Assembly: GCA_005116945.1 (NCBI GenBank) | Contig: SWDH01000031.1 | Span: 87,916 to 151,915, forward strand | Direction of reading: 5' to 3' | Length of the DNA: 64,000 bases | From: Nitrospira sp. | GTDB lineage: Bacteria; Nitrospirota; Nitrospiria; Nitrospirales; Nitrospiraceae | In this document: piece after piece, positions 55,154 to 62,682 of the stretch | Layout: each line of letters opens with the position of its first letter | How positions within the stretch are numbered: position 1 is the stretch's first letter | The notes under the pieces: model-generated | What the model was told of the DNA's origin: nothing | The model's database searches: none | What the model saw: only the letters and a program-made list of their open reading frames with translations | Translations under genes and position numbers: made by a program

Positions 55154-55578
55154 CGTGGCTTCTCCCTTTAGCGCATCCCTGTGTGGAGGCGGGCAGCGCC
55201 GCAGGGAACGGCACGTTCGGCACCGAGGATCAGTCGAGGCCTAGCCTGCAATACAAATTTCCCCTATCTAACACTACAGGGCGTTCGATGCAAGATCGAG
55301 GGCGAACATTCGGCAGAAGTGCTGAGAAGATCCAGGCCAAGTCCAGAAATTGCGCGAAGCCTAACGGGAGACGCTGCTCGCGTGAGTCCGTGTAATACAA
55401 AAACGGAGCACAATTATGAGTAGACCAAGCGAGCGCCCCAGCTTAAAGGATGTGTGCTGTAGTAAGTAGCTAGACTTATTGATTTCCTAATCTGGTCAGC
55501 GTAAGTATTGAGGACGCTTGACCATGGGGAATTGGTTACTGAACGGGATATCTTTTCGCCAAGACAAAGCCTCACCCA
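55154..55578. other. Intergenic region between the replication operon and the OLD gene
   Basis: About 425 bases containing divergent upstream sequences for the minus-strand operon and the plus-strand OLD-type gene. Short open frames are not protein-like. I see no clear promoter. Confidence 0.45.
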
Positions 55579-57327
55579 ATGATTGCTACCTCCGTAAAAT
55601 ATCGCGGCCATCGGTGCTTTACGAAAGACTTTGTAGGCTTTGAGACTATCAAGCCTGTCAACGTCATCATCGGCAAGAACAATACCGGCAAGTCTCATCT
55701 GCTTGACTTCGCTGAGTCGCTTTGTGGGGAGTCAGCGCAAAACAAAACCAGCGGATGGGAGTGCCAATGTGAAGGGGTACTGAAAGAAGATGACTTACAT
55801 AGAGTCTTTGGTCAGTCCGCAATACCCTGGACGCAACCTCTGCATGGGCATCCATGGAAAGACTATGGGGCGCTACTTGTTGGGGCTACAGTATCCTGGG
55901 ACGTTGATAGCACCGGGACCGTCAAAGTTACTAAACTGCCCCAAGCAGTTACCCTTCACAATCGTGGAGAGACTGTCACGAGGGTCTACGAGGAACGAAT
56001 CTCGGCGATTCTCAAAAACGCAAAACCTCCCTTGTCCGGCAGGCGTTTTCGCCGCTTGGTAGCCGACCGTGACATTCAGCCAGAATCAGCAACGCTAGAT
56101 CGGTCTCTTTCCTCTAATGGTGGTGGAGCCACAAACCTAATTAGACGCTTTGAACATAGCACCAGCACAGAGGTTGATGCGGGGATAATCGAGGGCAAGG
56201 TGCTTCATGCACTCAACGAGATATTCCAGTCTGACGGCCACTTTAACAAGTTGGAGGTCAAGCACCATGACGAAAAGCAGACAGAAGAACGGGATACAAG
56301 ATGGGAACTGTTTCTCGCCGAGGAGAAAAAGAACCTTGTGCCATTAAGTGCCTCCGGTAGCGGCCTTAAGACGGTGATCCTTGTGCTGTTAAATTTGCTT
56401 GTAGTCCCTCATTCCGAGAAGCGGGCTCCAAAAGACTATGTCTTTGCGTTTGAGGAACTCGAAAACAATTTGCACCCTGCCTTACTGCGACGACTCTTCC
56501 AATATCTGGAGCAATTTGCGCGGGCGAACGAGACAACATTTTTTCTGACTACGCATTCAAGCGTGGCCCTTGACGTGTTTGGGTTATCGGAGCACGCACA
56601 AATTATTCGCGTCACTCAAGAGAATGGGTCTGCAAAAGCAGAGAGGATTACGGCCCACTTTGACCAGCAGGCTGTCATTTCTGAACTCGGCGCCAAGCCG
56701 TCCGACCTATTACAGGCCAATGGAATTCTTTGGGTCGAGGGACCATCCGACCGTATCTATCTGACCCGCTGGATTGAGCTGCTTTGCGATGGGGAGTTGC
56801 GGGAAGGACGGGATTATCAATGCGCGTTCTACGGCGGTGCTCTGCTTGCACGCATGCAATTCACATCCCCAGAAGAAGCCGATATCGAGCTAGCGAATCT
56901 CCTCCGGCTCAATCATAATATTATCGTCGTGTGCGACAGTGACCGGACGGCTAAGACTGGCAAAGGTTCAATCCTGAAAAACAGGGTTCAAAGGATTGAA
57001 GAGGAAGTTTTAATGATACCAAGGGCCCACATTTGGATTACGCATGCCAAGGAGATCGAAAACTATATTCCCGGTCCCGTCTTAATTAAGGCGTTGAGTG
57101 TCGATGCTGTTCCCGATCCAGACCAATTTGAGCGGTTCTTCCCGCCGGAGAGTGCAAGGAAAAGGCAAACTTCATTTGTCCAGAAGCATTTGAAGCGCAA
57201 GACGATTGACAAGGTGGAGCTTGCTTTGAAAGCCTCCCCGCATATGACCAAAGAACTACTTGCGAAGCGCTTTGATTGGGCTGACCAGCTTAGGAGTATT
57301 GTTGAAAAGATACGGAGCTGGAACTAG
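55579..57327 (+). CDS. OLD-family ATP-dependent nuclease
   Basis: A 582-residue protein. ABC/SMC-type ATPase domain with Walker A GKNNTGKS at 32-39 and the family's FAFEELENNLHP near 291. C-terminal TOPRIM domain with ILWVEGPSDRIYLTRW near 385 and the DxD of VVCDSDRTAKTGKG near 449. OLD nucleases cut DNA and exclude competing phages; P2 Old is the model. No UvrD-like GajB partner follows, so it would be a stand-alone (class 1-like) member. It has its own orientation, as cargo does. Confidence 0.85.
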   Translation: MIATSVKYRGHRCFTKDFVGFETIKPVNVIIGKNNTGKSHLLDFAESLCGESAQNKTSGWECQCEGVLKEDDLHRVFGQSAIPWTQPLHGHPWKDYGALLVGATVSWDVDSTGTVKVTKLPQAVTLHNRGETVTRVYEERISAILKNAKPPLSGRRFRRLVADRDIQPESATLDRSLSSNGGGATNLIRRFEHSTSTEVDAGIIEGKVLHALNEIFQSDGHFNKLEVKHHDEKQTEERDTRWELFLAEEKKNLVPLSASGSGLKTVILVLLNLLVVPHSEKRAPKDYVFAFEELENNLHPALLRRLFQYLEQFARANETTFFLTTHSSVALDVFGLSEHAQIIRVTQENGSAKAERITAHFDQQAVISELGAKPSDLLQANGILWVEGPSDRIYLTRWIELLCDGELREGRDYQCAFYGGALLARMQFTSPEEADIELANLLRLNHNIIVVCDSDRTAKTGKGSILKNRVQRIEEEVLMIPRAHIWITHAKEIENYIPGPVLIKALSVDAVPDPDQFERFFPPESARKRQTSFVQKHLKRKTIDKVELALKASPHMTKELLAKRFDWADQLRSIVEKIRSWN

Positions 57328-57359
57328 CTAATACTGTGTCCTCTTCTCCGACAGCTGAC

Positions 57360-57772
57360 TCATTTCAATATCTCCGCTCGGGTTCCGCATTCCCACGGCG
57401 GCACCGGCTGCGGATCGGCCCACAAGCCTTTCCTCGCTTCTCGTGCGTCTTTCTCCAACCCTTCCAGCACCGTATCCCCTGGGGCATATTTCCGATACCA
57501 CCAGCACCAGCCTTGTTTGACGAGTTCCTGATTGAGATTCATCCCATCGGGAAGGATCATATCACCAAGGGTGCGTTTGTACTTATCGTGGCCATGGGTC
57601 TGGACGGTGACTTCCTTCCCGAAAGCGAGGGCCGAGGCGGCGTGCTTGGCCGCTTGCCGTAGGCTTGCCCTTTCTTTGGGAAGTCGATGCCGCTGAGACG
57701 GATACGTTCGGCTTTTTCTGTGCTACCGAGAATCCCAATTTCCAACAAAGCCTTCAAGGTTTCTGTTCTCAA
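57360..57772 (-). pseudogene. Broken staphylococcal-nuclease-like gene
   Basis: Two frames together encode the thermonuclease core. The upstream frame holds EKAERIRLSGIDFPKKGQAYGK; after a one-base frameshift near 57660 the other frame continues KHAASALAFGKEVTVQ, then HGHDKYKRTLGDMI and NQELVKQGWCWWYRKYAPGD. The signal peptide and first strand are missing. Both the frameshift and the truncation mean no active enzyme is likely. Confidence 0.7.
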
Positions 57773-58246
57773 GTCTGAAAGGGTCGTGACCGAGACATGG
57801 AAACGAGCATTGAAAGATGCTCCAGGTAAAAATCACCTTTGGATACAACAGGATGGATGGCTTAAGCCGGTCTAGATTTGCGGATCATTTCTCCTAAGAA
57901 AGAGAGTTTGATTTGCGGAACATTTGAGGGTCAGAGAATGTCTATCTCTGGCCCTCTTTCTTCGAGGTTCCACCACCAACCAACCATCTGTCAGTCACGT
58001 AGGCACATGGCGAAATTTAGGTTCTAAGCGCGTGGTGCACAGCTTTTCAGCAGGAGCATCATCAGCGACGGGAACGCCGCCAACCAGAGCAGTCGAAGGG
58101 GTCGAAGTGCCATGAGCGTAAGTTAGATTACAGGGGGAATGGCGTTTGCTGTTCCCCATTAACTCGGGTGCTGTATTTCACTTTTGGTTGGTTAGCGGCA
58201 GACTACAACCCACTCCAAACCTGATTTGGTACGTCCTGCTTGGTTT
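57773..58246. other. Intergenic region within the element
   Basis: About 470 bases, A/T-richer than the surroundings, with no supported gene, repeat or RNA. Confidence 0.5.
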
Positions 58247-58498
58247 TCATTCTGTCCATCCTTTCGCAGCAAGGCATGCGTTTCTCATGCGTGCGACATG
58301 CATCCACGTATCGTCATTTTCTCTGCGAATAAGAGGGGCCGGTATTGCTTGGTTGGCTTCACGCTCACATTCATACCGCTGCTTCGCGGCGTCTTGCTGT
58401 GTCAATCCGGCTGGATAATGTTTCAGGGGAGCAGTGCCGCATCCTGTGACGGTTACGAAACAAAAAACCAGCAAGCCGATGAGAGCTAGAGTTTTCAT
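58247..58498 (-). CDS. Small lipoprotein
   Basis: The start at 58498 has GAGGAGG upstream. 83 residues: signal peptide ALIGLLVFCFVTVTGC with a lipobox Cys, then a hydrophilic part (QQDAAKQRYECEREAN, then HVARMRNACLAAKGW) with two Cys likely paired. Small lipoproteins with this pattern are common in phages and satellites; function unknown. Confidence 0.6.
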   Translation of the reverse strand: MKTLALIGLLVFCFVTVTGCGTAPLKHYPAGLTQQDAAKQRYECEREANQAIPAPLIRRENDDTWMHVARMRNACLAAKGWTE

Positions 58499-58546
58499 GG
58501 TGAGAACCTCCTCTATGACATCGGATACGTGACGGCCTCCTTCCAC

Positions 58547-58849
58547 CTAGAAGTTTCCCCACCTGAAGTACTTTCCCTTTGGCGCAGCTCTCATCTTGTT
58601 AGCTACCTCCTCTATGTCAAGTTGGCGTTTGATCTTCTCAGGACTTTTATCTCTGTCCGAAAGCTTCAGACATAATACCTTGAGGGTATATTGTGTTCCT
58701 GACTTTGTGTCTGTCATGGTGAACCAGTGATAGAGGGAACCATCTGATCTGTCCTTGGTAAGTTCAAACCCTTTGAATTGGCCGAGCAGATATTCTCGAA
58801 TAACTTGTAGATTCTGTTCGATGCGAATCTTTTCTTCTTCGTTGCTCAT
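58547..58849 (-). CDS. Small cytoplasmic protein, unknown
   Basis: The ATG at 58849 has AAAGGAGG upstream, which rules out the longer frame. 100 residues, with an acidic helix (NEEEKIRIEQNLQVIREY) then a beta part (GSLYHWFTMTDTKSGTQYTL) and a basic end. No family recognised. Precedes the lipoprotein gene in the same direction. Confidence 0.6.
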   Translation of the reverse strand: MSNEEEKIRIEQNLQVIREYLLGQFKGFELTKDRSDGSLYHWFTMTDTKSGTQYTLKVLCLKLSDRDKSPEKIKRQLDIEEVANKMRAAPKGKYFRWGNF

Positions 58850-59001
58850 AAGTGCCCTCCTTTCCTTATATGGGCAGTTGAACTTTCTCCAACTGCCTCG
58901 CTCCTCACTTCTGCCAAGGTGTAGGAGAGCCCTTCGCCACCCGCTGCCCCATCTCAATGATGCCACCCAACCGCTCTAGCAGGTCTTGGGACTGGTGAGG
59001 A

Positions 59002-59763
59002 TTATCCCGTACTACCCAAAAATCTGTAAAAATCGTCTTTGCACTTAAACCAACTCAGCTTCGAATTCAGGTTGGCTACGTCGGTTGGGAACTGCCATTC
59101 GGTACTTTGCAGCATGGTATTGGACCCCACAGGCGTAGCAAAAAGTTCTGTCTGAACCACGAACAAGCCGGGAAGCCTACCTGCTGAGGCTTCCTCGATC
59201 ACGTGATCGATAGGCCAGCTCTTGGAAGGAAACCATCTACGGCGGATCAGGAGTGGAACATGTTCCAACCGTCTCGAAATAACTTGATGGAGAGCACACG
59301 TGGCGTCCAGTGTCGTGCCTAACGTGCAGCTTTTAATATTTGCCAAACGGTTGTGCTTGAGATGGTTATAGGTCATCCACCAATCGAGATCAGAATACTT
59401 TCCACTCGTAAGGATGCTAGTCCAAGGAGAAAACGGATTTCGATAGCGAGGAGGAGAGACAAGCATGGTTGATCTAGTGTTTGGCAAATCGAGCGATTTG
59501 GCATGAAGCTCAGCAAACTCAATGATCGTGCAGTCTTTCCTTGCAACAGTCTTACTACTAACGACAGTGGGGTCTAGAGTCATATCACGAAAGACAGAAT
59601 CTATTAACCCACACGCATCTAGTAAATAACTAGCTAGGATGGGGGCAATGAGTGTCTCGTTTTCTCGTGTCAAAGGAACATGCTCCCCGAACAATAGAAT
59701 CCCTTTCTCGATTCTCTCGTACCACGTTATTAATTGATCCGCAGTGTATTCATCCAATGCCAT
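59002..59763 (-). CDS. Cargo protein of unknown function, possibly HEPN-like
   Basis: 253 residues with AGAAGGAAG before the ATG. All-helical pattern with DWWMTYNHLKHNRLANI near the middle, a segment I associate with HEPN-like or abortive-infection proteins, but without a clear Rx4-6H motif. It shares an almost identical upstream promoter sequence with the SEC-C nuclease gene, so both are probably expressed together. Function unknown. Confidence 0.5.
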   Translation of the reverse strand: MALDEYTADQLITWYERIEKGILLFGEHVPLTRENETLIAPILASYLLDACGLIDSVFRDMTLDPTVVSSKTVARKDCTIIEFAELHAKSLDLPNTRSTMLVSPPRYRNPFSPWTSILTSGKYSDLDWWMTYNHLKHNRLANIKSCTLGTTLDATCALHQVISRRLEHVPLLIRRRWFPSKSWPIDHVIEEASAGRLPGLFVVQTELFATPVGSNTMLQSTEWQFPTDVANLNSKLSWFKCKDDFYRFLGSTG

Positions 59764-59778
59764 AACCTGCTTCCTTCT

Positions 59779-59825
59779 GAGTGTGCCTGCCCCTGTGCCC
59801 GCGACGGCCTATATACCACCTACTG
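59779..59825 (-). promoter_or_regulatory. Shared upstream repeat, copy 1 (probable promoter)
   Basis: About 47 bases that match 61051-61100 closely. On the minus strand it contains GTGGTATATAGG with TTGCGC 17 bases before TATATA, and a downstream CGCGGGCACAG block. The ATG of the unknown cargo gene follows at 59763. Confidence 0.6.
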
Positions 59826-59871
59826 TCATTTCGCGCAAAGACGGACGGCCAAGACAGACCTAGCTTCCAGA

Positions 59872-61149
59872 TTAGATGTCAAAATTGTCCTGTATATTGG
59901 TGTGGTTCAGTACAGAGTTCCAAAGTTCCGCGATCGCTGGATAGTTTTTAAACGGATCCCCCATGGACTCTGCTTCGAAACAAGGCATATTGATCCCGGT
60001 GAAGACGGCAGTGTGACCGGGATCATGCCCCGCAATATCGACATAATGATATGGGTGGTTAGTAAGAAAGACTAAAGCAGGGGGATATTGGCCAGTGGAT
60101 TTGAACGGGTCTATGACCCGCTTGATGTCGTCGAGAAAATCCGTCTCAAGCCGCGCTTTATCGATGGGCGGCAAATTTACATCGAGGAAAACGATTCGTT
60201 GATGATCGGCACGCTTCTTAAGCGCTCGTCTTAAAAGCCCTGCAACATCCGCCTTGATTTCGTCATGTGGTTGGGGATCGCCACGTTGTCCCAAGTAACC
60301 CGGCCGATGACGACTCTTCGCTTCTACGGAATATCTTTCGTTCAACTTCTCATGTGTCGCGGCGAATTCACAGTGGCTGGTTTCTCGATCAGTCTCGTCC
60401 TCAAGAACCACGTCAAAGCCAGCCCTGACGAACGTTGCAGCAACATAGGTTTCATAACGCGCACCCTGAAATTGATCCACATGCTTAAGACGCCCAATCA
60501 GTCGTTCTTGCAATAAGGCGTGATGCTCCAGTGTATAAAGGTCGTACCCCAAAGACATATATGCCATGACCGGAGCGGTAGCTGTGGCAACATGGATCTT
60601 CCCCGATTCCTTCACCACCTGCTGTTGATGTAGGCAGAGGTGGTGGTACCACTGAACGATAGGATGTCGGTCGACAAGGGCTTTTTTGATTTCTACCTCA
60701 CCCCAGTCTTTTCCAAGTGCGGAGGCGAGATAGTTGACCAAGAAGTCGTGAAAGGTCTTCCATTTCGGAGAATAGAAAATGCGGCTCCCAACAGCGACAA
60801 CTCTTTGACCTTGAAGCTCAGTGGAAACTGGGGGCCTGACGTGGCCGAATTTCCGAAGATATTCAGCCTGTTTTCTCTGTATTTCAGCGTTCTTTTCGAA
60901 TATCTTCGCTAGGACCTCGGGAGGAAGGTTCATTGCCTGCTCCTGTCCGGCACGGAGGACTCCACCGCAGCACTTTTTGTACTTAATGCCGCTCCCGCAG
61001 AAACACTTTTCGTTTCGTCCAACCTTCTGCTTTTTGATGATGTGTGGACCCCCTTGACTGTGCCCGTCTCTGTGCCCGCGAGGGGCTTTATACCACCTCC
61101 CGCCACCCCACGCCACCCAACAAGACAATGAAAAACCCCTTGTAACCAT
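59872..61149 (-). CDS. SEC-C motif protein with PD-(D/E)xK-like nuclease domain
   Basis: A SEC-C zinc motif (GRNEKCFCGSG, then YKKCCG, near residues 44-62) is followed by a long helical region. A restriction-endonuclease-like domain comes next (GARYETYVAATFVRAGFD near 233, VEAKSRHRPG near 275). The frame's only early ATG (61149) lies inside a terminator hairpin and upstream of the likely promoter, so translation probably begins at a non-ATG codon near 61045, just before the SEC-C motif. A defence nuclease is likely; the target is unknown. Confidence 0.6.
   Translation of the reverse strand: MVTRGFSLSCWVAWGGGRWYKAPRGHRDGHSQGGPHIIKKQKVGRNEKCFCGSGIKYKKCCGGVLRAGQEQAMNLPPEVLAKIFEKNAEIQRKQAEYLRKFGHVRPPVSTELQGQRVVAVGSRIFYSPKWKTFHDFLVNYLASALGKDWGEVEIKKALVDRHPIVQWYHHLCLHQQQVVKESGKIHVATATAPVMAYMSLGYDLYTLEHHALLQERLIGRLKHVDQFQGARYETYVAATFVRAGFDVVLEDETDRETSHCEFAATHEKLNERYSVEAKSRHRPGYLGQRGDPQPHDEIKADVAGLLRRALKKRADHQRIVFLDVNLPPIDKARLETDFLDDIKRVIDPFKSTGQYPPALVFLTNHPYHYVDIAGHDPGHTAVFTGINMPCFEAESMGDPFKNYPAIAELWNSVLNHTNIQDNFDI
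61051..61100 (-). promoter_or_regulatory. Shared upstream repeat, copy 2 (probable promoter)
   Basis: It matches the sequence before the neighbouring cargo gene in about 40 of 47 positions. On the minus strand it reads GTGGTATAAAG, then CGCGGGCACAG and GGGCACAGTCAAGG. The -35 is unclear, but TATAAA is a good -10. A shared promoter block ahead of both genes suggests common control. Confidence 0.55.
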
Positions 61150-61167
61150 TGAGGATCACAAGGGGTT
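61134..61167 (-). terminator. Terminator at the right end of the element
   Basis: Perfect ten-base arms AACCCCTTGT/ACAAGGGGTT with a 14-base loop, followed on the minus strand by a T-run. It lies 15 bases inside the right att site. Transcription entering from the orphaned tRNA promoter on the chromosome side would end here. Confidence 0.7.
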
Positions 61168-61181
61168 CTGATGGCTAGCTA

Positions 61182-61225
61182 GGCTTATGAGTCCGCTGCT
61201 CTACCAACTGAGCTACACCGCCAGG
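61182..61225. repeat. Right attachment site (attR), tRNA 5'-half remnant
   Basis: A 44-base copy identical to the left att site. It encodes only the acceptor 5' strand, D-arm and half the anticodon arm of the tRNA, so it is not a working tRNA. Chromosomal sequence follows to the right, including a possible original tRNA promoter (TAGACA, 18-base spacer, TATCCT on the minus strand near 61240-61275). Confidence 0.85.
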
Positions 61226-61294
61226 AAGGATGGTACGCAATCTCGACAGGATACAGGAATGGTTTGGAGAGTGTCTAGCCCGCAAGCGCCCCGT

Positions 61295-61354
61295 GCGCGA
61301 CAAGCGTGAGTAGCGAGACTTGCCAAACTTCTTTGCACATCACGCTTGTCGCGC
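61295..61354 (+). repeat. Inverted repeat with T-tract
   Basis: Perfect 15-base arms (GCGCGACAAGCGTGA and its complement) around a 30-base loop, followed by TTTTCT. It lies between attR and the ferritin-like gene. It could end transcription on the plus strand or be another dispersed palindrome. Confidence 0.6.
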
Positions 61355-61450
61355 TTTTCTAGCCTGTCTCGTTGGGCTCAGGCCACTAGAAAGTAGGATG
61401 CCTGTGCCCAACATGTTGGTTCTATCTCTCTGTTCCGGTAGACTTGCCTC

Positions 61451-62041
61451 ATGACTCACCCGCTTCCTTCTTCCTGCGAACGGGCTATTTTGGAACAATT
61501 CCTGAAGGCGGAGGCCATGGCATTGTGGGCGGTACGTTCTGCACAAGCGCAGGATGTTCCCCGCGGAGTGCTGCAGTTCTTGCGTCGTCATGAAGAAGAA
61601 GAGGCGCAGCATCTCAAGCAGTTTGAGCTGTTGCTGGGAACGAATTCGCACGAGAAGGCGGCTCTCCCTCGTATGCCCAGTCAGTGGAGGGTACTCGCGG
61701 TGCATCTCTACGGATATGAAGCGTTGGGATTAGAGTTTGCCAGGTTGTTAGTCGGCTTGCGACCCGATCTAACCTCGATTTTGGAAGATGAAGAAGTGCA
61801 TGTGAGTTTTTTCGAATATGAAGTCCGCGCCATCCTTGTTCAAGGAGGACCTGCTGCATCCGATACACGACAGGCTGCACAGTCCTGGAGGCGCCGGTTG
61901 CCTCGTACGGTCGATCGCTACCTTCACGATGAGAGTCTCGCGGCGTTTCGGGATGAACTGCAGCAACATATTCTCGACGTGATCGACGCGCGCTTTGTTG
62001 CTGTTGGATTGCTGGCGCCACCGCACTCGCATGACTCATGA
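61451..62041 (+). CDS. Ferritin-like (four-helix) protein
   Basis: 196 residues forming four long helices with di-iron-type ligands: EAMALWAVRS near residue 21, then EEEEAQHLKQFE near 48-59, and EDEEVHVSFFEYE near 112. The ExxH-like pairs suggest a ferritin/Coq7-like diiron site. The exact reaction is unknown. It is followed by sixA 68 bases downstream. Confidence 0.65.
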   Translation: MTHPLPSSCERAILEQFLKAEAMALWAVRSAQAQDVPRGVLQFLRRHEEEEAQHLKQFELLLGTNSHEKAALPRMPSQWRVLAVHLYGYEALGLEFARLLVGLRPDLTSILEDEEVHVSFFEYEVRAILVQGGPAASDTRQAAQSWRRRLPRTVDRYLHDESLAAFRDELQQHILDVIDARFVAVGLLAPPHSHDS

Positions 62042-62109
62042 GGGCGTGAGCTACATCGCCTGCCCGGGCTTGTCTGTGCGCAGATCGGTGAGGCGAGAGA
62101 GGAGGGATA

Positions 62110-62628
62110 ATGGATTGCGTGTTGTTGCGGCATGGCATTGCGGTGGAGCGGGATGAATGGGAAGGAACGGACGGGGATCGTCCTCTGACTGCGCGCGGGG
62201 CGAAGCGCGTGGCGCAGGCGGCGATTGGGTTGAGCCGACTCGATGTGCAGCCAACTCACGTGTTCTCGAGCCCTTTGATTCGGGCGATTGAGACGGCAAA
62301 TATTGTGCATAGCTCGCTGCCGGTGTGCCCGGCATTGCACGTCGTTGATGAGCTCTTGCCTGATGCGTCGCCCCATCGGCTCCTGTCGATCTTGCGCAAG
62401 CTTCCGCCGGAGTCCTGTGTTCTGTGTATCGGCCATGAACCACAATTGGGGATGGCCGCAAGTGTGTTTCTCTCCGGGCGGGGATCTCCGTCGTTTCCCC
62501 TGAAGAAATCAGGGGCCTGCTTGATTGAGTTGTCGCTCCCAACGAAGCCAGGTCAAGGGATCCTTCGTTGGTGGTTAACGCCTGGTCAGTTACGAGCCAT
62601 GGGGAAGGGAAGAAGTTCTGAGTTTTGA
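62110..62628 (+). CDS. sixA: Phosphohistidine phosphatase SixA
   Basis: A 172-residue histidine-phosphatase-superfamily protein with the RHG motif at residues 7-9 (LLRHGIAVE) and the second catalytic His in CIGHEPQLG near 112. The family removes phosphate from histidine in phosphotransfer proteins. A GGAGGG site lies before the ATG. No phosphorelay partner is adjacent except the response regulator on the other strand. Confidence 0.85.
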   Translation: MDCVLLRHGIAVERDEWEGTDGDRPLTARGAKRVAQAAIGLSRLDVQPTHVFSSPLIRAIETANIVHSSLPVCPALHVVDELLPDASPHRLLSILRKLPPESCVLCIGHEPQLGMAASVFLSGRGSPSFPLKKSGACLIELSLPTKPGQGILRWWLTPGQLRAMGKGRSSEF

Positions 62629-62682
62629 GTTCTAAGTTATCCGGAACAAACTCGGAACTCATCACTCAGCACTTTCCCGGAT

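Larger units (their letters stand above)
45609..61225. mobile_element. tRNA-integrated phage-satellite-like element, 15.6 kb
   Basis: The element is bounded by a perfect 44-bp direct repeat, and the integrase is adjacent to the left copy. It carries integrase, ribbon-helix-helix regulators, a replication module (HTH protein, primase zinc finger, DUF3631 helicase), small and large terminase subunits and putative structural accessories. It also carries cargo including an OLD-family nuclease and a SEC-C nuclease. No portal, capsid, protease or tail gene is recognised. That gene set suggests a satellite that packages with terminase of its own but borrows virions. An element that lost its morphogenesis genes is the alternative. 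Confidence 0.75.

Noticed and set aside
61182..61225. A second tRNA with the same anticodon
   Set aside because: Only the 5' half is present; the T-arm and 3' acceptor strand are missing, so it is the right att copy.
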